From Chrysiogenia bacterium (lineage in GTDB: Bacteria; JAGRBM01), in assembly GCA_020434085.1 (NCBI GenBank), contig JAGRBM010000280.1:1-6434 (forward strand): a stretch of DNA of 6,434 nt, written 5' to 3'. A program made the position numbers and the translations under genes. Below the pieces are notes generated by a model. It was not told the origin of the DNA and did no database searches. It saw only the letters and a list, made by a program, of their open reading frames with translations. This document shows, piece after piece, positions 1-6,434 of the stretch; position 1 is the first letter of the stretch, and the number at the start of each line of letters is the position of its first letter.

Positions 1-555
1 GCACTTCGTCGCCGGGCTCGGCGTTGACCGCGCGGGCCAGGTCGCTGCCCAGGATGATGCGTGCGCCCTCGCGGCTCTCGACGTACTCGCGGATGAAGGG
101 ATCCTTGATGCCCTTGACCTCGCCGCCCCCGAGACTTGCGAAGGAACCGATCTTCATGTGGTCGGGAAAAACGGTGGCATTGCCCGCCTCGGCCGGACGC
201 ACGCCGACAAGCCGCACCGCGCCCACTTCCTCGCCGCGGGCGATCATCGCTTCCTTGCGGAAGAAGGGCGTCGTGCCGGTCACACCGGGAATCTGGTTGA
301 TTCGTCCAAGGAGCGAGTCGAGTTCATCGACGGAGACTTCCTGCTCGCGCGAGGAAAAGTGAACGAGAACGGGAGCGGTGGCGCCCACCATCTGGGCGCG
401 CAGTTTCTGGGTAAAGCCCGCCATCACCGCCTGCACGACAAGCAGCGCGGCCACGCCCAGCGTCACACCGGCCACGCCGATGAGGCTCTGCGCCGAGAGC
501 CCGCTGCTGGTGTCCGTGCCACGCAGGTAGCGGCGGGCAATAAAGCTCTTCCAGT

Positions 556-559
<4 letters not shown>
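1..559 (-). CDS. lolC: LolC/LolE-family lipoprotein-releasing ABC transporter permease, N-terminal part (runs off the window)
   Basis: Inner-membrane permease of the LolCDE type, which uses ATP hydrolysis by LolD to extract outer-membrane lipoproteins and pass them to the LolA carrier. The visible 186 codons begin MNWKSFIARRYLRG, the characteristic cytosolic lead-in of this family. One hydrophobic transmembrane segment follows at about residues 24-48 (GVAGVTLGVAALLVVQAVM, then a GF-T/E-like turn), and then the start of the large MacB-like periplasmic domain. That domain contains IPGVTGTTPFF near residue 90 and GSDLARAV near residue 171. The remaining half, with three more membrane segments, lies outside the window. 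The GTG start overlaps the lysS stop as GTGA, so translation is probably coupled to lysS. A purine-rich GAGGGCGA precedes the start. LolC and LolE cannot be separated from this fragment, and many bacteria with one such permease have a hybrid form; the symbol is therefore approximate. A MacB-type efflux permease is less likely given the N-terminal signature and the lysS linkage. Confidence 0.85.
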
Positions 560-2109
<1,550 letters not shown>

Positions 2110-2115
2110 GCTAGG

Positions 2116-2121
2116 CTCCTG
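2116..2121 (-). promoter_or_regulatory. Ribosome-binding site that favours the TTG start of lysS
   Basis: On the minus strand CAGGAG is followed by the six bases CCTAGC and then TTG. The upstream alternative GTG at 2145 is preceded by GC-rich sequence, and its nearest purine-rich element (TAAGGT) is about 14 bases away. The spacing therefore supports initiation at TTG 2109. Confidence 0.6.
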
Positions 2122-2230
2122 AAACCATTGGGAAATCACCGTCACGCGGCGGTCGCGCTACCTTAGAGCCGAGTGCTGCAAGCGGCAAGAACGCGCGGGC
2201 CCCGGTTCGTTTTCGGTGGGGGCGCGCTGT

Positions 2231-2259
2231 GTTGTAGCTTGCCCCTGCCGGGATGCAAA
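2231..2259 (-). promoter_or_regulatory. Candidate sigma70-type promoter for lysS
   Basis: On the minus strand TTTGCA (2259-2254) and TACAAC (2236-2231) are separated by exactly 17 bases. Each hexamer matches four of six consensus positions. Transcription would begin near 2224, giving a leader of about 115 bases before the TTG start. This is a consensus match only; the organism's promoter preferences are unknown. Confidence 0.35.
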
Positions 2260-2304
2260 GTGCGCCGCGCGCTTCTTTCCGCGCCATTTTCTCGGAGATT
2301 ATGA

Positions 2305-2328
2305 AGGTTCATTAACCTGCGTTGCAGG
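2305..2328. repeat. Two overlapping short inverted repeats upstream of the triple-FKBP gene
   Basis: AGGTT-CATT-AACCT (2305-2318) is a perfect 5-base-arm palindrome, and CCTGC-GTT-GCAGG (2316-2328) is a second that shares three bases with it. They lie about 90 bases upstream of the ATG, around where transcription would start if TATGAA at 2300 were a -10 element. A regulator-binding site is possible, but arms this short also arise by chance. Confidence 0.3.
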
Positions 2329-2406
2329 GCGTGCGGAGCGCGACTAGCCTGCGTGCATTCACGAATCCCATGCAGCGCCCGCCGAGCGTGGGCGGCATCG
2401 CTTTCC

Positions 2407-2412
2407 AAGGAG
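2407..2412 (+). promoter_or_regulatory. Ribosome-binding site of the triple-FKBP lipoprotein gene
   Basis: AAGGAG lies seven bases before the ATG at 2420, a near-ideal Shine-Dalgarno arrangement. It confirms that the start at the beginning of the signal peptide is correct. Confidence 0.75.
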
Positions 2413-2419
2413 CCCATTC

Positions 2420-3562
2420 ATGCGATTTTTCCCTCGCCTGCTGCAGGCAGCAGCACTGTTTTCCCTTGCGATTCTCGTGGCTTGTGAGTCCGGCCCAGGC
2501 GCTCCCAACCCCGTTACGACCCCTTCGGGTCTCAAATACATCGACCAGCAGGTGGGCACCGGAGCCGAAGCCAAGACCGGCGACAATGTCGAGGTGCACT
2601 ACACCGGCACGCTGACCGACGGGACGAAATTCGACAGCTCCCTCGATCGCGGCCGCCCGTTCAAGTTTCGCCTTGGCGCCGGCAAGGTGATCAAGGGCTG
2701 GGACGAGGGAATTGTCGGAATGAAGGAAGGCGGCAAGCGCAAGCTCATCATTCCCCCCAACCTTGCCTACGGCGACCGCGGAGCGGGGGAAAAGATTCCT
2801 CCCAACTCGACGCTGGAGTTTGACGTTGAGCTCGTATCGGTTCGCACCGCCCGGGAACTTCCCCCGCAGGCCAAGGGCGATGATGGCGGCATTACCGAAC
2901 TGATGATTGAAGACATCAAGGTGGGCGATGGCGCCGAAGCCAAGCCCGGCGACCTGGTGAGCGTCCACTACACGGGCACCCTGCTCGATGGATCGAAGTT
3001 CGACAGCTCTCTGGACCATGGCAAGCCCTTCGAGTTCCCCCTGGGCGGCGGCCGCGTCATCAAGGGCTGGGATCAGGGCGTTGCGGGCATGAAGGTGGGC
3101 GGCAAGCGCAAGCTCACCATTCCGCCGCACCTGGCCTACGGAAACCGCGCCCGCCCGAAGATCCCGGCAGGATCCACCCTGGTCTTCGAGGTGGAACTGC
3201 TCGAGGTGAAAGAAGCGCCCAAGGGCGACGATGGCGGCATCACCGAGCTGATGATTGAAGACATCAAGGTCGGCGACGGCGCCGAAGCGGTTCCCGGCAA
3301 GACGGTGAGCGTCCATTACACGGGCACCCTGCTCAACGGCACGAAGTTCGACAGCTCGCTCGACCGTGGCAAGCCCATCGAATTCCCCCTGGGACAGGGC
3401 CGCGTGATCCAGGGCTGGGAAAAAGGCATCGCCGGCATGAAGGTGGGCGGCAAGCGCAAGCTCACCATTCCTCCGGCCCTGGCCTACGGGAACCGGGCCG
3501 CGGGCCCGATTCCGCCCAATTCGACCCTGGTCTTTGACGTCGAACTCATGGAGGTGAAGTGA
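2420..3562 (+). CDS. Lipoprotein with three tandem FKBP-type peptidyl-prolyl cis-trans isomerase domains
   Basis: Predicted envelope lipoprotein of 380 residues. Residues 1-21 form a lipoprotein signal peptide, and the lipobox LVAC puts the lipidated Cys at 22. Three FKBP domains follow at roughly 36-142, 159-264 and 275-380. Each has the family core: VHYTGTL, KFDSSLD, an (V)IxGW segment, GGKRKL-IPP, AYG, and a closing TL-F-VEL strand. Residues equivalent to FKBP12 Tyr26, Phe36, Asp37, Val55, Ile56, Trp59, Tyr82 and Phe99 are present in all three (for example Tyr61, Asp72, Trp94 and Tyr117 in domain 1). The Phe46 position is Phe81, Phe204 and, unusually, Ile320. Linkers 152-174 and 268-290 are identical ([20 protein letters not shown] followed by AEA), and domains 2 and 3 are very similar, which points to a recent internal duplication. 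The family catalyses cis-trans isomerisation of prolyl bonds and can act as a chaperone. Here it would work on extracytoplasmic proteins. Most bacterial FKBP lipoproteins carry a single domain; clients are unknown. Confidence 0.92.
   Translation: MRFFPRLLQAAALFSLAILVACESGPGAPNPVTTPSGLKYIDQQVGTGAEAKTGDNVEVHYTGTLTDGTKFDSSLDRGRPFKFRLGAGKVIKGWDEGIVGMKEGGKRKLIIPPNLAYGDRGAGEKIPPNSTLEFDVELVSVRTARELPPQAKGDDGGITELMIEDIKVGDGAEAKPGDLVSVHYTGTLLDGSKFDSSLDHGKPFEFPLGGGRVIKGWDQGVAGMKVGGKRKLTIPPHLAYGNRARPKIPAGSTLVFEVELLEVKEAPKGDDGGITELMIEDIKVGDGAEAVPGKTVSVHYTGTLLNGTKFDSSLDRGKPIEFPLGQGRVIQGWEKGIAGMKVGGKRKLTIPPALAYGNRAAGPIPPNSTLVFDVELMEVK
2873..3559 (+). repeat. 348-base in-frame tandem duplication covering linker plus FKBP domain
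   Basis: The unit beginning at Lys152 (base 2873) recurs at Lys268 (base 3221), a period of 116 codons. It runs to the end of the reading frame. Identity is high at DNA level: 38 consecutive bases match exactly between 3086-3123 and 3434-3471. Domain 1 and the neighbouring single-domain FKBP gene differ from these at many synonymous positions in the same motif. The duplication that made domains 2 and 3 is therefore the youngest one at the locus. Confidence 0.85.
3550..3554 (+). promoter_or_regulatory. Ribosome-binding site deciding the start of the single-domain FKBP gene
   Basis: GGAGG lies inside the last codons of the preceding gene, seven bases before ATG 3562 but only four before the alternative GTG 3559. 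The spacing favours the ATG, whose first base is the last base of the preceding TGA stop. Confidence 0.65.
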
Positions 3563-3891
3563 TGAGCGAGGGACTCCAGATTGACGACATTGTGGTGGGC
3601 GAAGGGGCCGAGGCCGTGCGCGGCAAGACCGTGGAGGTCCACTACACCGGCACGCTTACCAACGGCGACAAATTCGATAGCTCCCATGATCGGGGCACCC
3701 CGTTCAGCTTCCCGCTGGGTGGTGGCCGCGTGATCGCGGGCTGGGATCTGGGCGTGGCCGGCATGAAAGAGGGCGGAAAACGCAAACTGACGATACCGCC
3801 GGCCATGGGCTATGGCGACCGGGGCGTGCCCGGAGCGATTCCGCCGGCTGCCACGCTCATTTTTGAAGTTGAGCTGCTGCGTGTATTGTAA
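3562..3891 (+). CDS. Single-domain FKBP-type peptidyl-prolyl cis-trans isomerase, predicted cytosolic
   Basis: A 109-residue protein made of one FKBP domain, the usual size of minimal bacterial FKBPs. It has no signal peptide, lipobox or membrane segment, so it should remain in the cytosol and isomerise prolyl bonds in newly made or folding proteins. Pocket residues corresponding to FKBP12 are all present: Tyr28 (VHYTG), Phe38 and Asp39 (KFDSS), Phe48, Val57, Ile58 and Trp61 (RVIAGW), Tyr84 (MGYGDRG), Ile93 and Phe101. The ATG overlaps the previous stop by one base (TGATG), so translation is likely coupled to the triple-FKBP gene. A GTG one codon earlier is the alternative start. The protein is homologous to the three domains next door but more diverged from domains 2 and 3 than they are from each other, so it is an older duplicate or a separately maintained paralogue. 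There is no SlyD-like insert or His-rich tail. Confidence 0.93.
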   Translation: MSEGLQIDDIVVGEGAEAVRGKTVEVHYTGTLTNGDKFDSSHDRGTPFSFPLGGGRVIAGWDLGVAGMKEGGKRKLTIPPAMGYGDRGVPGAIPPAATLIFEVELLRVL

Positions 3892-3922
3892 TTGGCGTAT
3901 TGGACAACGGGCCGGGGAAGCC

Positions 3923-3927
3923 AGGAG
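3923..3927 (+). promoter_or_regulatory. Ribosome-binding site fixing the start of the FecR-domain gene
   Basis: AGGAG sits six bases before ATG 3934. The reading frame stays open upstream to a TTG at 3892, but that start has no such site and would put 14 polar and aromatic residues before an otherwise typical signal peptide. Confidence 0.75.
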
Positions 3928-3933
3928 CGCAAA

Positions 3934-4557
3934 ATGAAGACTCTGAAGAATACCCTTGTGTTGAGTGCGGCCCTGCTGGGGCTGTTTGCCACTGCGGCGC
4001 CGGCCTCGGCGCAGAGCATCGGCTGGGTGGTCGGCATCAACGGCAGCCCCAAGCTCACCCGTGCCGGACACACCAAGCCCGTCAGGCGCGGGAACTCCGT
4101 CATCACGGGCGATCTCATCGAGACCGACGACGCGGCCAAGATCAAGCTGCTCTTCTCCGATGATTCGGTCATGGCAATCGGCCCGCGCTCCAGCGTGACG
4201 ATCCCCGAATTCACCTACAAGGCCGACAATCGCGTCGCCAAGATCAAGGTCCTCTTCGGACGCTTCAAGATCAACATCGCCAAGTTCTTTGGCGGTCCCA
4301 GCGACTATGAGGTCACCACCCCCACGGCCGTAGCCGGCGTGCGCGGGACGATCCTGTGGGGCGATACCGACATCGATGCCATCTGCTCGCTCGAGGGCGA
4401 GATCGAAGTCCGATCCCTCTCGGCCGCCGAGGATGCCGAGGCGGCCCGGTTGACCCCCGGAAATTGCGTGGCGAACATGGGCCAGGGCGAGACCGCCCCG
4501 CTGGTTCCCTCCCAGGAAGCCCTCCAGGGCTATCTCAAGGAAGTGACGCTCGAGTAG
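3934..4557 (+). CDS. Secreted FecR-domain protein
   Basis: A 207-residue protein predicted to be exported. Residues 1-26 are a classic Sec signal peptide: MKTLKN, a hydrophobic core of about 13 residues, then PASA before Gln27. The mature part is a FecR-type domain from about residue 52 (GNSVITGDLIETDDAAKIKL) through SVMAIGPRSSVTIPEF to the family hallmark TPTAVAGVRGT at 129-139, ending in a strand containing GEIEVRS. Two cysteines, Cys151 and Cys178, remain after cleavage and could pair in the periplasm. Classical FecR proteins have a cytosolic anti-sigma region and one membrane helix before this domain. Both are absent here, and no ECF sigma factor or TonB receptor gene is in view, so iron signalling should not be assumed. 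Stand-alone FecR-domain proteins are common and mostly of unknown role. The gene follows the FKBP genes after 42 bases with no terminator seen, suggesting a shared transcript, though the functional link is unknown. Confidence 0.85.
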   Translation: MKTLKNTLVLSAALLGLFATAAPASAQSIGWVVGINGSPKLTRAGHTKPVRRGNSVITGDLIETDDAAKIKLLFSDDSVMAIGPRSSVTIPEFTYKADNRVAKIKVLFGRFKINIAKFFGGPSDYEVTTPTAVAGVRGTILWGDTDIDAICSLEGEIEVRSLSAAEDAEAARLTPGNCVANMGQGETAPLVPSQEALQGYLKEVTLE

Positions 4558-4568
4558 GTTTTCGGCTT

Positions 4569-4637
4569 CATTCTGCCCAGATTGTCGTTTTTTAACCTCT
4601 GCAGCCTTGCAAGCGGTTACGGGTTTGTTGCAGAATG
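4569..4637. repeat. Long-range 8-base inverted repeat enclosing a possible hairpin
   Basis: CATTCTGC (4569-4576) and GCAGAATG (4630-4637) are perfect reverse complements 53 bases apart. Between them TAACC (4593-4597) pairs with GGTTA (4615-4619), and within that TGCA-GCCT-TGCA (4600-4611) can close a 4-base loop. Together they would form a nested stem structure just downstream of the FecR-domain gene. It could stabilise the 3' end of the transcript or act as an atypical terminator. Confidence 0.35.
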
Positions 4638-4678
4638 CCCCGCATCCTAACTGAGTGGTCAGTATCCGTCTTCACTAC

Positions 4679-4696
4679 TTTCAAGCAACATTGAAA
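4679..4696. repeat. Perfect palindrome TTTCAA-N6-TTGAAA upstream of dxs
   Basis: Six-base arms (4679-4684 and 4691-4696) separated by GCAACA. Its length and spacing fit a dimeric regulator's binding site. It overlaps the -35 element and spacer of the candidate dxs promoter, which is where a repressor would act. The binding protein is unknown. Confidence 0.4.
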
Positions 4697-4707
4697 TCTG
4701 ATAGAGT
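4679..4707 (+). promoter_or_regulatory. Candidate extended -10 promoter for dxs
   Basis: TTTCAA (4679-4684) lies 17 bases upstream of TAGAGT (4702-4707). The latter is preceded by TGA, giving a TGnTAnnnT extended -10. The -35 matches three of six positions and the -10 four of six. Transcription would start near 4714 and leave a leader of about 150 bases. The prediction is tentative. Confidence 0.35.
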
Positions 4708-4862
4708 CGACCCAGGTTTGGAGATTGTTGGGCTAACAACGGGCGGGAACGTTTGGGGACGCGCGATGGCGTGAGAGGCCGGAGGTTCATTCCGGGGCCG
4801 CGCGCGCACTGTTTGACCCGCCCCACCCCGCACCGCCGGGAAGCATTGGAGTCTGGGAAGTC

Positions 4863-6434
4863 ATGGAAGAAAAAGAATACGAACTGCTCGACCGCGTGCA
4901 CACGCCGCAGGATATCAAGGACATTCGCGAGGAAGATCTCCCGCAATTTGTGGACGAGTGTCGCGACTGGCTGATTCACGCCGTCTCGAAGACCGGCGGA
5001 CATCTGGCCGCCTCGCTCGGCGTTGCCGAAATTACGGTTGCCGCGCACTACGTCTTCGATTCGCCGCGCGACAAGATGATCTGGGACGTGGGTCACCAGG
5101 CCTACATCCACAAGATGCTCACCGGTCGGCGCGATCACTTCCCCTCCATCCGTCAGTGGAAGGGAATGAGCGGCTTCCTGCGCCGCGATGAATCCGAGCA
5201 CGATGCCTTCGGCGCGGGCCATGGCGGCACGTCGATCTCCGCGGCGCTCGGCATGAACGAGGCCAAGCACCAGCAGGGACAGCGCCACAAGTCCATCGCC
5301 ATCATCGGCGACGGATCGTTTACCTGCGGCATGGCCTTCGAAGCCATGAACCACGCCGGTCATCTGGGCCGCGACCTCATCGTCATCCTCAACGACAACG
5401 AGTGGGGCATCTCCCCCAACGTGGGCGCGGTCGGCCAGTTCCTTAATCGCAACGTCACCAGCAAGAGCTTCGTGAAGCTCAAGCGCGAGGTCAAAAAGTG
5501 GGTCGTCAACAATGCCGGCACCGAAGTCGCCCAGCGAATCGGTCGGTTTGAGGACGCGGTGAAGACCGCCTTCCTTCCGGGCTCGGCGCTCTTCGAAGCA
5601 TTCGGTTTCGACTACATGGGCCCCGTTGACGGCCACGACGTCCACGAGATGGTCCGCGTTCTTCGCGCGGCCAAGGCTTCGAGCAAGCCCATCCTCATCC
5701 ACGCCTACACCCAGAAGGGTCACGGCTGGGAAGTGGCCGAAGCCGATCCGCTGACCTATCACGGCCTTGGCAAGTACAACCCCGACACCGGGGAGATTCA
5801 GAAGGGCACGGCCGGCGGCCCGCCCTCCTACACGAACGTCTTTGCCCAGGCCGCCATCGAGCTGGCCGATGCCGACGAGAGCATCGTCGCCATCACCGCG
5901 GCCATGCCCACGGGCACCGGGCTCAACAAGTTCGAGCAGGCCCATCCCAAACGCACCTACGACGTGGGCATGTGCGAGCAGCACGGCGTCACCTTCGCCG
6001 CCGGCATGGCCGCCGAGGGCATGCATCCCATCGTGGCGATCTACTCGACCTTCCTTCAGCGCGGCTACGACCAGGTCGTCCACGACGTGTGCCTGCAGAA
6101 GCTGCCCGTCGTGTTCGCGATGGACCGCGCGGGACTTGTGGGCGCCGACGGCGCAACCCACATGGGTCTCTACGACATTTCCTACATGCGCTCGCTGCCC
6201 AACATGGTGGTCATGGCGCCCAAGGACGAGAACGAGCTGCGCCACATGCTCAAGACGGCCGTCTATTGCGGCCTGCCGGCGGCCGTTCGCTACCCGCGCG
6301 GCAATGGCCAGGGCGTGGAAATCGAACCCATGCGCGAGCTGCCGCTCGGCAAGGGCGAGCTGCTCGAAGAAGGCGGCGACATCGCAATCATTGCCTACGG
6401 CACGCCCGTGAACTTTGCGATGGAAGCGGCCAAA
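4863..6434 (+). CDS. dxs: 1-deoxy-D-xylulose-5-phosphate synthase, N-terminal 524 residues (runs off the window)
   Basis: Thiamine-diphosphate enzyme that joins pyruvate and glyceraldehyde 3-phosphate, releasing CO2, to make 1-deoxy-D-xylulose 5-phosphate. This is the first step of the MEP isoprenoid pathway and also feeds thiamine and pyridoxal synthesis. The frame is open from ATG 4863 to the window end; about 100 residues of a usual 620-640 are missing. Visible landmarks are KTGGHLAASLG with His47, IWDVGHQAYIHKMLTGRR at 73-90, the cofactor-binding GDGSF at 149-153 through NDN at 177-179, GPVDGHD at 253-259 and YHGL at 299-302. The catalytic Glu372 lies in CEQHGVTFAAG, Tyr394 in VAIYSTFLQR, and Arg422, Asp429 and His433 in DRAGLVGADGATHMG; RYPRG is at 476-480. 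Two conserved cofactor motifs vary: HGGTSIS replaces the usual HSSTSIS, and DNEWGIS replaces DNEMSIS. The ribosome-binding site is modest (GGAG 11 bases, or GGGAAG 2 bases, before the ATG). Confidence 0.95.
   Translation, partial: MEEKEYELLDRVHTPQDIKDIREEDLPQFVDECRDWLIHAVSKTGGHLAASLGVAEITVAAHYVFDSPRDKMIWDVGHQAYIHKMLTGRRDHFPSIRQWKGMSGFLRRDESEHDAFGAGHGGTSISAALGMNEAKHQQGQRHKSIAIIGDGSFTCGMAFEAMNHAGHLGRDLIVILNDNEWGISPNVGAVGQFLNRNVTSKSFVKLKREVKKWVVNNAGTEVAQRIGRFEDAVKTAFLPGSALFEAFGFDYMGPVDGHDVHEMVRVLRAAKASSKPILIHAYTQKGHGWEVAEADPLTYHGLGKYNPDTGEIQKGTAGGPPSYTNVFAQAAIELADADESIVAITAAMPTGTGLNKFEQAHPKRTYDVGMCEQHGVTFAAGMAAEGMHPIVAIYSTFLQRGYDQVVHDVCLQKLPVVFAMDRAGLVGADGATHMGLYDISYMRSLPNMVVMAPKDENELRHMLKTAVYCGLPAAVRYPRGNGQGVEIEPMRELPLGKGELLEEGGDIAIIAYGTPVNFAMEAAK

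Larger units (their letters stand above)
2110..2419. other. Divergent intergenic region between lysS and the triple-FKBP gene
   Basis: About 310 bases separate the divergent starts. I see no convincing gene here; short ORFs crossing it lack family features and good starts. It should hold the promoters for both directions. On the plus strand two weak promoter matches can be drawn: TTTCCG (2276-2281) with TATGAA (2300-2305) at 18-base spacing, and TTGCAG (2322-2327) with TAGCCT (2345-2350) at 17-base spacing. Neither is strong. Bases 2295-2320 are locally AT-richer than the flanks and carry the two small inverted repeats listed separately. Confidence 0.5.
4558..4862. other. Non-coding region between the FecR-domain gene and dxs
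   Basis: About 305 bases without a supportable gene on either strand. It contains a T6 run (4588-4593), a distant inverted-repeat pair that brackets it, a palindrome with a candidate promoter near 4679-4707, and a small TTGTT-GGGCT-AACAA hairpin at 4725-4739. I could not build a standard intrinsic terminator for the upstream gene: the T6 run lacks a GC-rich stem just before it. From about 4741 to the dxs start the sequence becomes very GC-rich. Confidence 0.5.

Noticed and set aside
2312-3316. 334-codon minus-strand frame with internal repeats opposite the triple-FKBP gene
   Set aside because: Its apparent repeats are the antisense image of the FKBP domain duplication. The plus strand has a signal peptide, a strong ribosome-binding site and conserved motifs.
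3892-3933. N-terminal extension of the FecR-domain gene from TTG 3892
   Set aside because: It would put MAYWTTGRGSQERK before a textbook signal peptide and has no ribosome-binding site, whereas ATG 3934 has AGGAG six bases upstream.
4588-4593. T6 run as the tail of an intrinsic terminator for the FecR-domain gene
   Set aside because: No stable GC-rich stem directly precedes it; only a 3-base GGC/GCC pairing can be drawn.
4691-4719. TTGAAA at 4691 as a -35 element
   Set aside because: It matches five of six consensus positions, but nothing resembling a -10 lies 16-18 bases downstream. It is better explained as one arm of the TTTCAA/TTGAAA dyad.
4659-6245. 528-codon open frame on the minus strand opposite dxs
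   Set aside because: It is the antisense of an unmistakable DXS reading frame; high-GC codon use suppresses stops on the other strand. The predicted protein is rich in His, Val, Gly and Asp, as expected of antisense frames, and shows no recognisable domain.
5767-6411. 214-codon plus-strand frame rich in Pro, Ser, Thr and Arg
   Set aside because: It is a shifted frame inside dxs; its composition is that of an out-of-frame GC-rich translation.

Overview
The window is GC-rich, tightly packed bacterial chromosome with housekeeping and cell-envelope genes. No mobile element, CRISPR array, tRNA or rRNA gene was recognised. A lysS gene running directly into a LolC/LolE-family lipoprotein-export permease is an order I associate with the former Deltaproteobacteria (Myxococcota, Desulfobacterota and relatives). 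With the lipoprotein signal peptide, the AxA-type signal peptide and the high GC, this suggests a Gram-negative bacterium of that kind. The taxonomy is inferred from gene order and composition, not from a search.

Layout. Minus strand, bases 1-2109: lysS (lysyl-tRNA synthetase) is followed with a 4-base GTGA overlap by the N-terminal 186 codons of a lolC/lolE-type permease that leaves the window at base 1. Bases 2110-2419 form a divergent intergenic region with a plausible sigma70-type promoter for lysS and small palindromes on the other side. Plus strand, 2420-4557: a compact three-gene cluster. It holds a lipoprotein with three FKBP peptidyl-prolyl isomerase domains in tandem, a one-domain FKBP without a signal peptide whose start codon overlaps the preceding stop, and a secreted FecR-domain protein. 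Bases 4558-4862 are non-coding and carry inverted repeats and a candidate extended -10 promoter. Plus strand, 4863 to the window end: dxs (1-deoxy-D-xylulose-5-phosphate synthase), open for 524 codons and cut by the window edge.

How the genes relate. lysS and the lol permease look co-transcribed and translationally coupled. The two FKBP genes place four homologous isomerase domains side by side. Three are predicted to be anchored to an envelope membrane and one to be cytosolic, so the pair may provide prolyl-isomerase or chaperone activity on both sides of the inner membrane. The FecR-domain protein follows after 42 bases with its own strong ribosome-binding site and may share their transcript. 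dxs probably has its own promoter and supplies isoprenoid precursors by the MEP pathway.

The most unusual item is the triple-FKBP lipoprotein. Its second and third domains arose by a recent 348-base tandem duplication, and its third domain has an Ile where FKBP12 has pocket residue Phe46. I see no clearly new multi-gene system; the rest is ordinary core genome with a few points of start-codon and regulatory interest.
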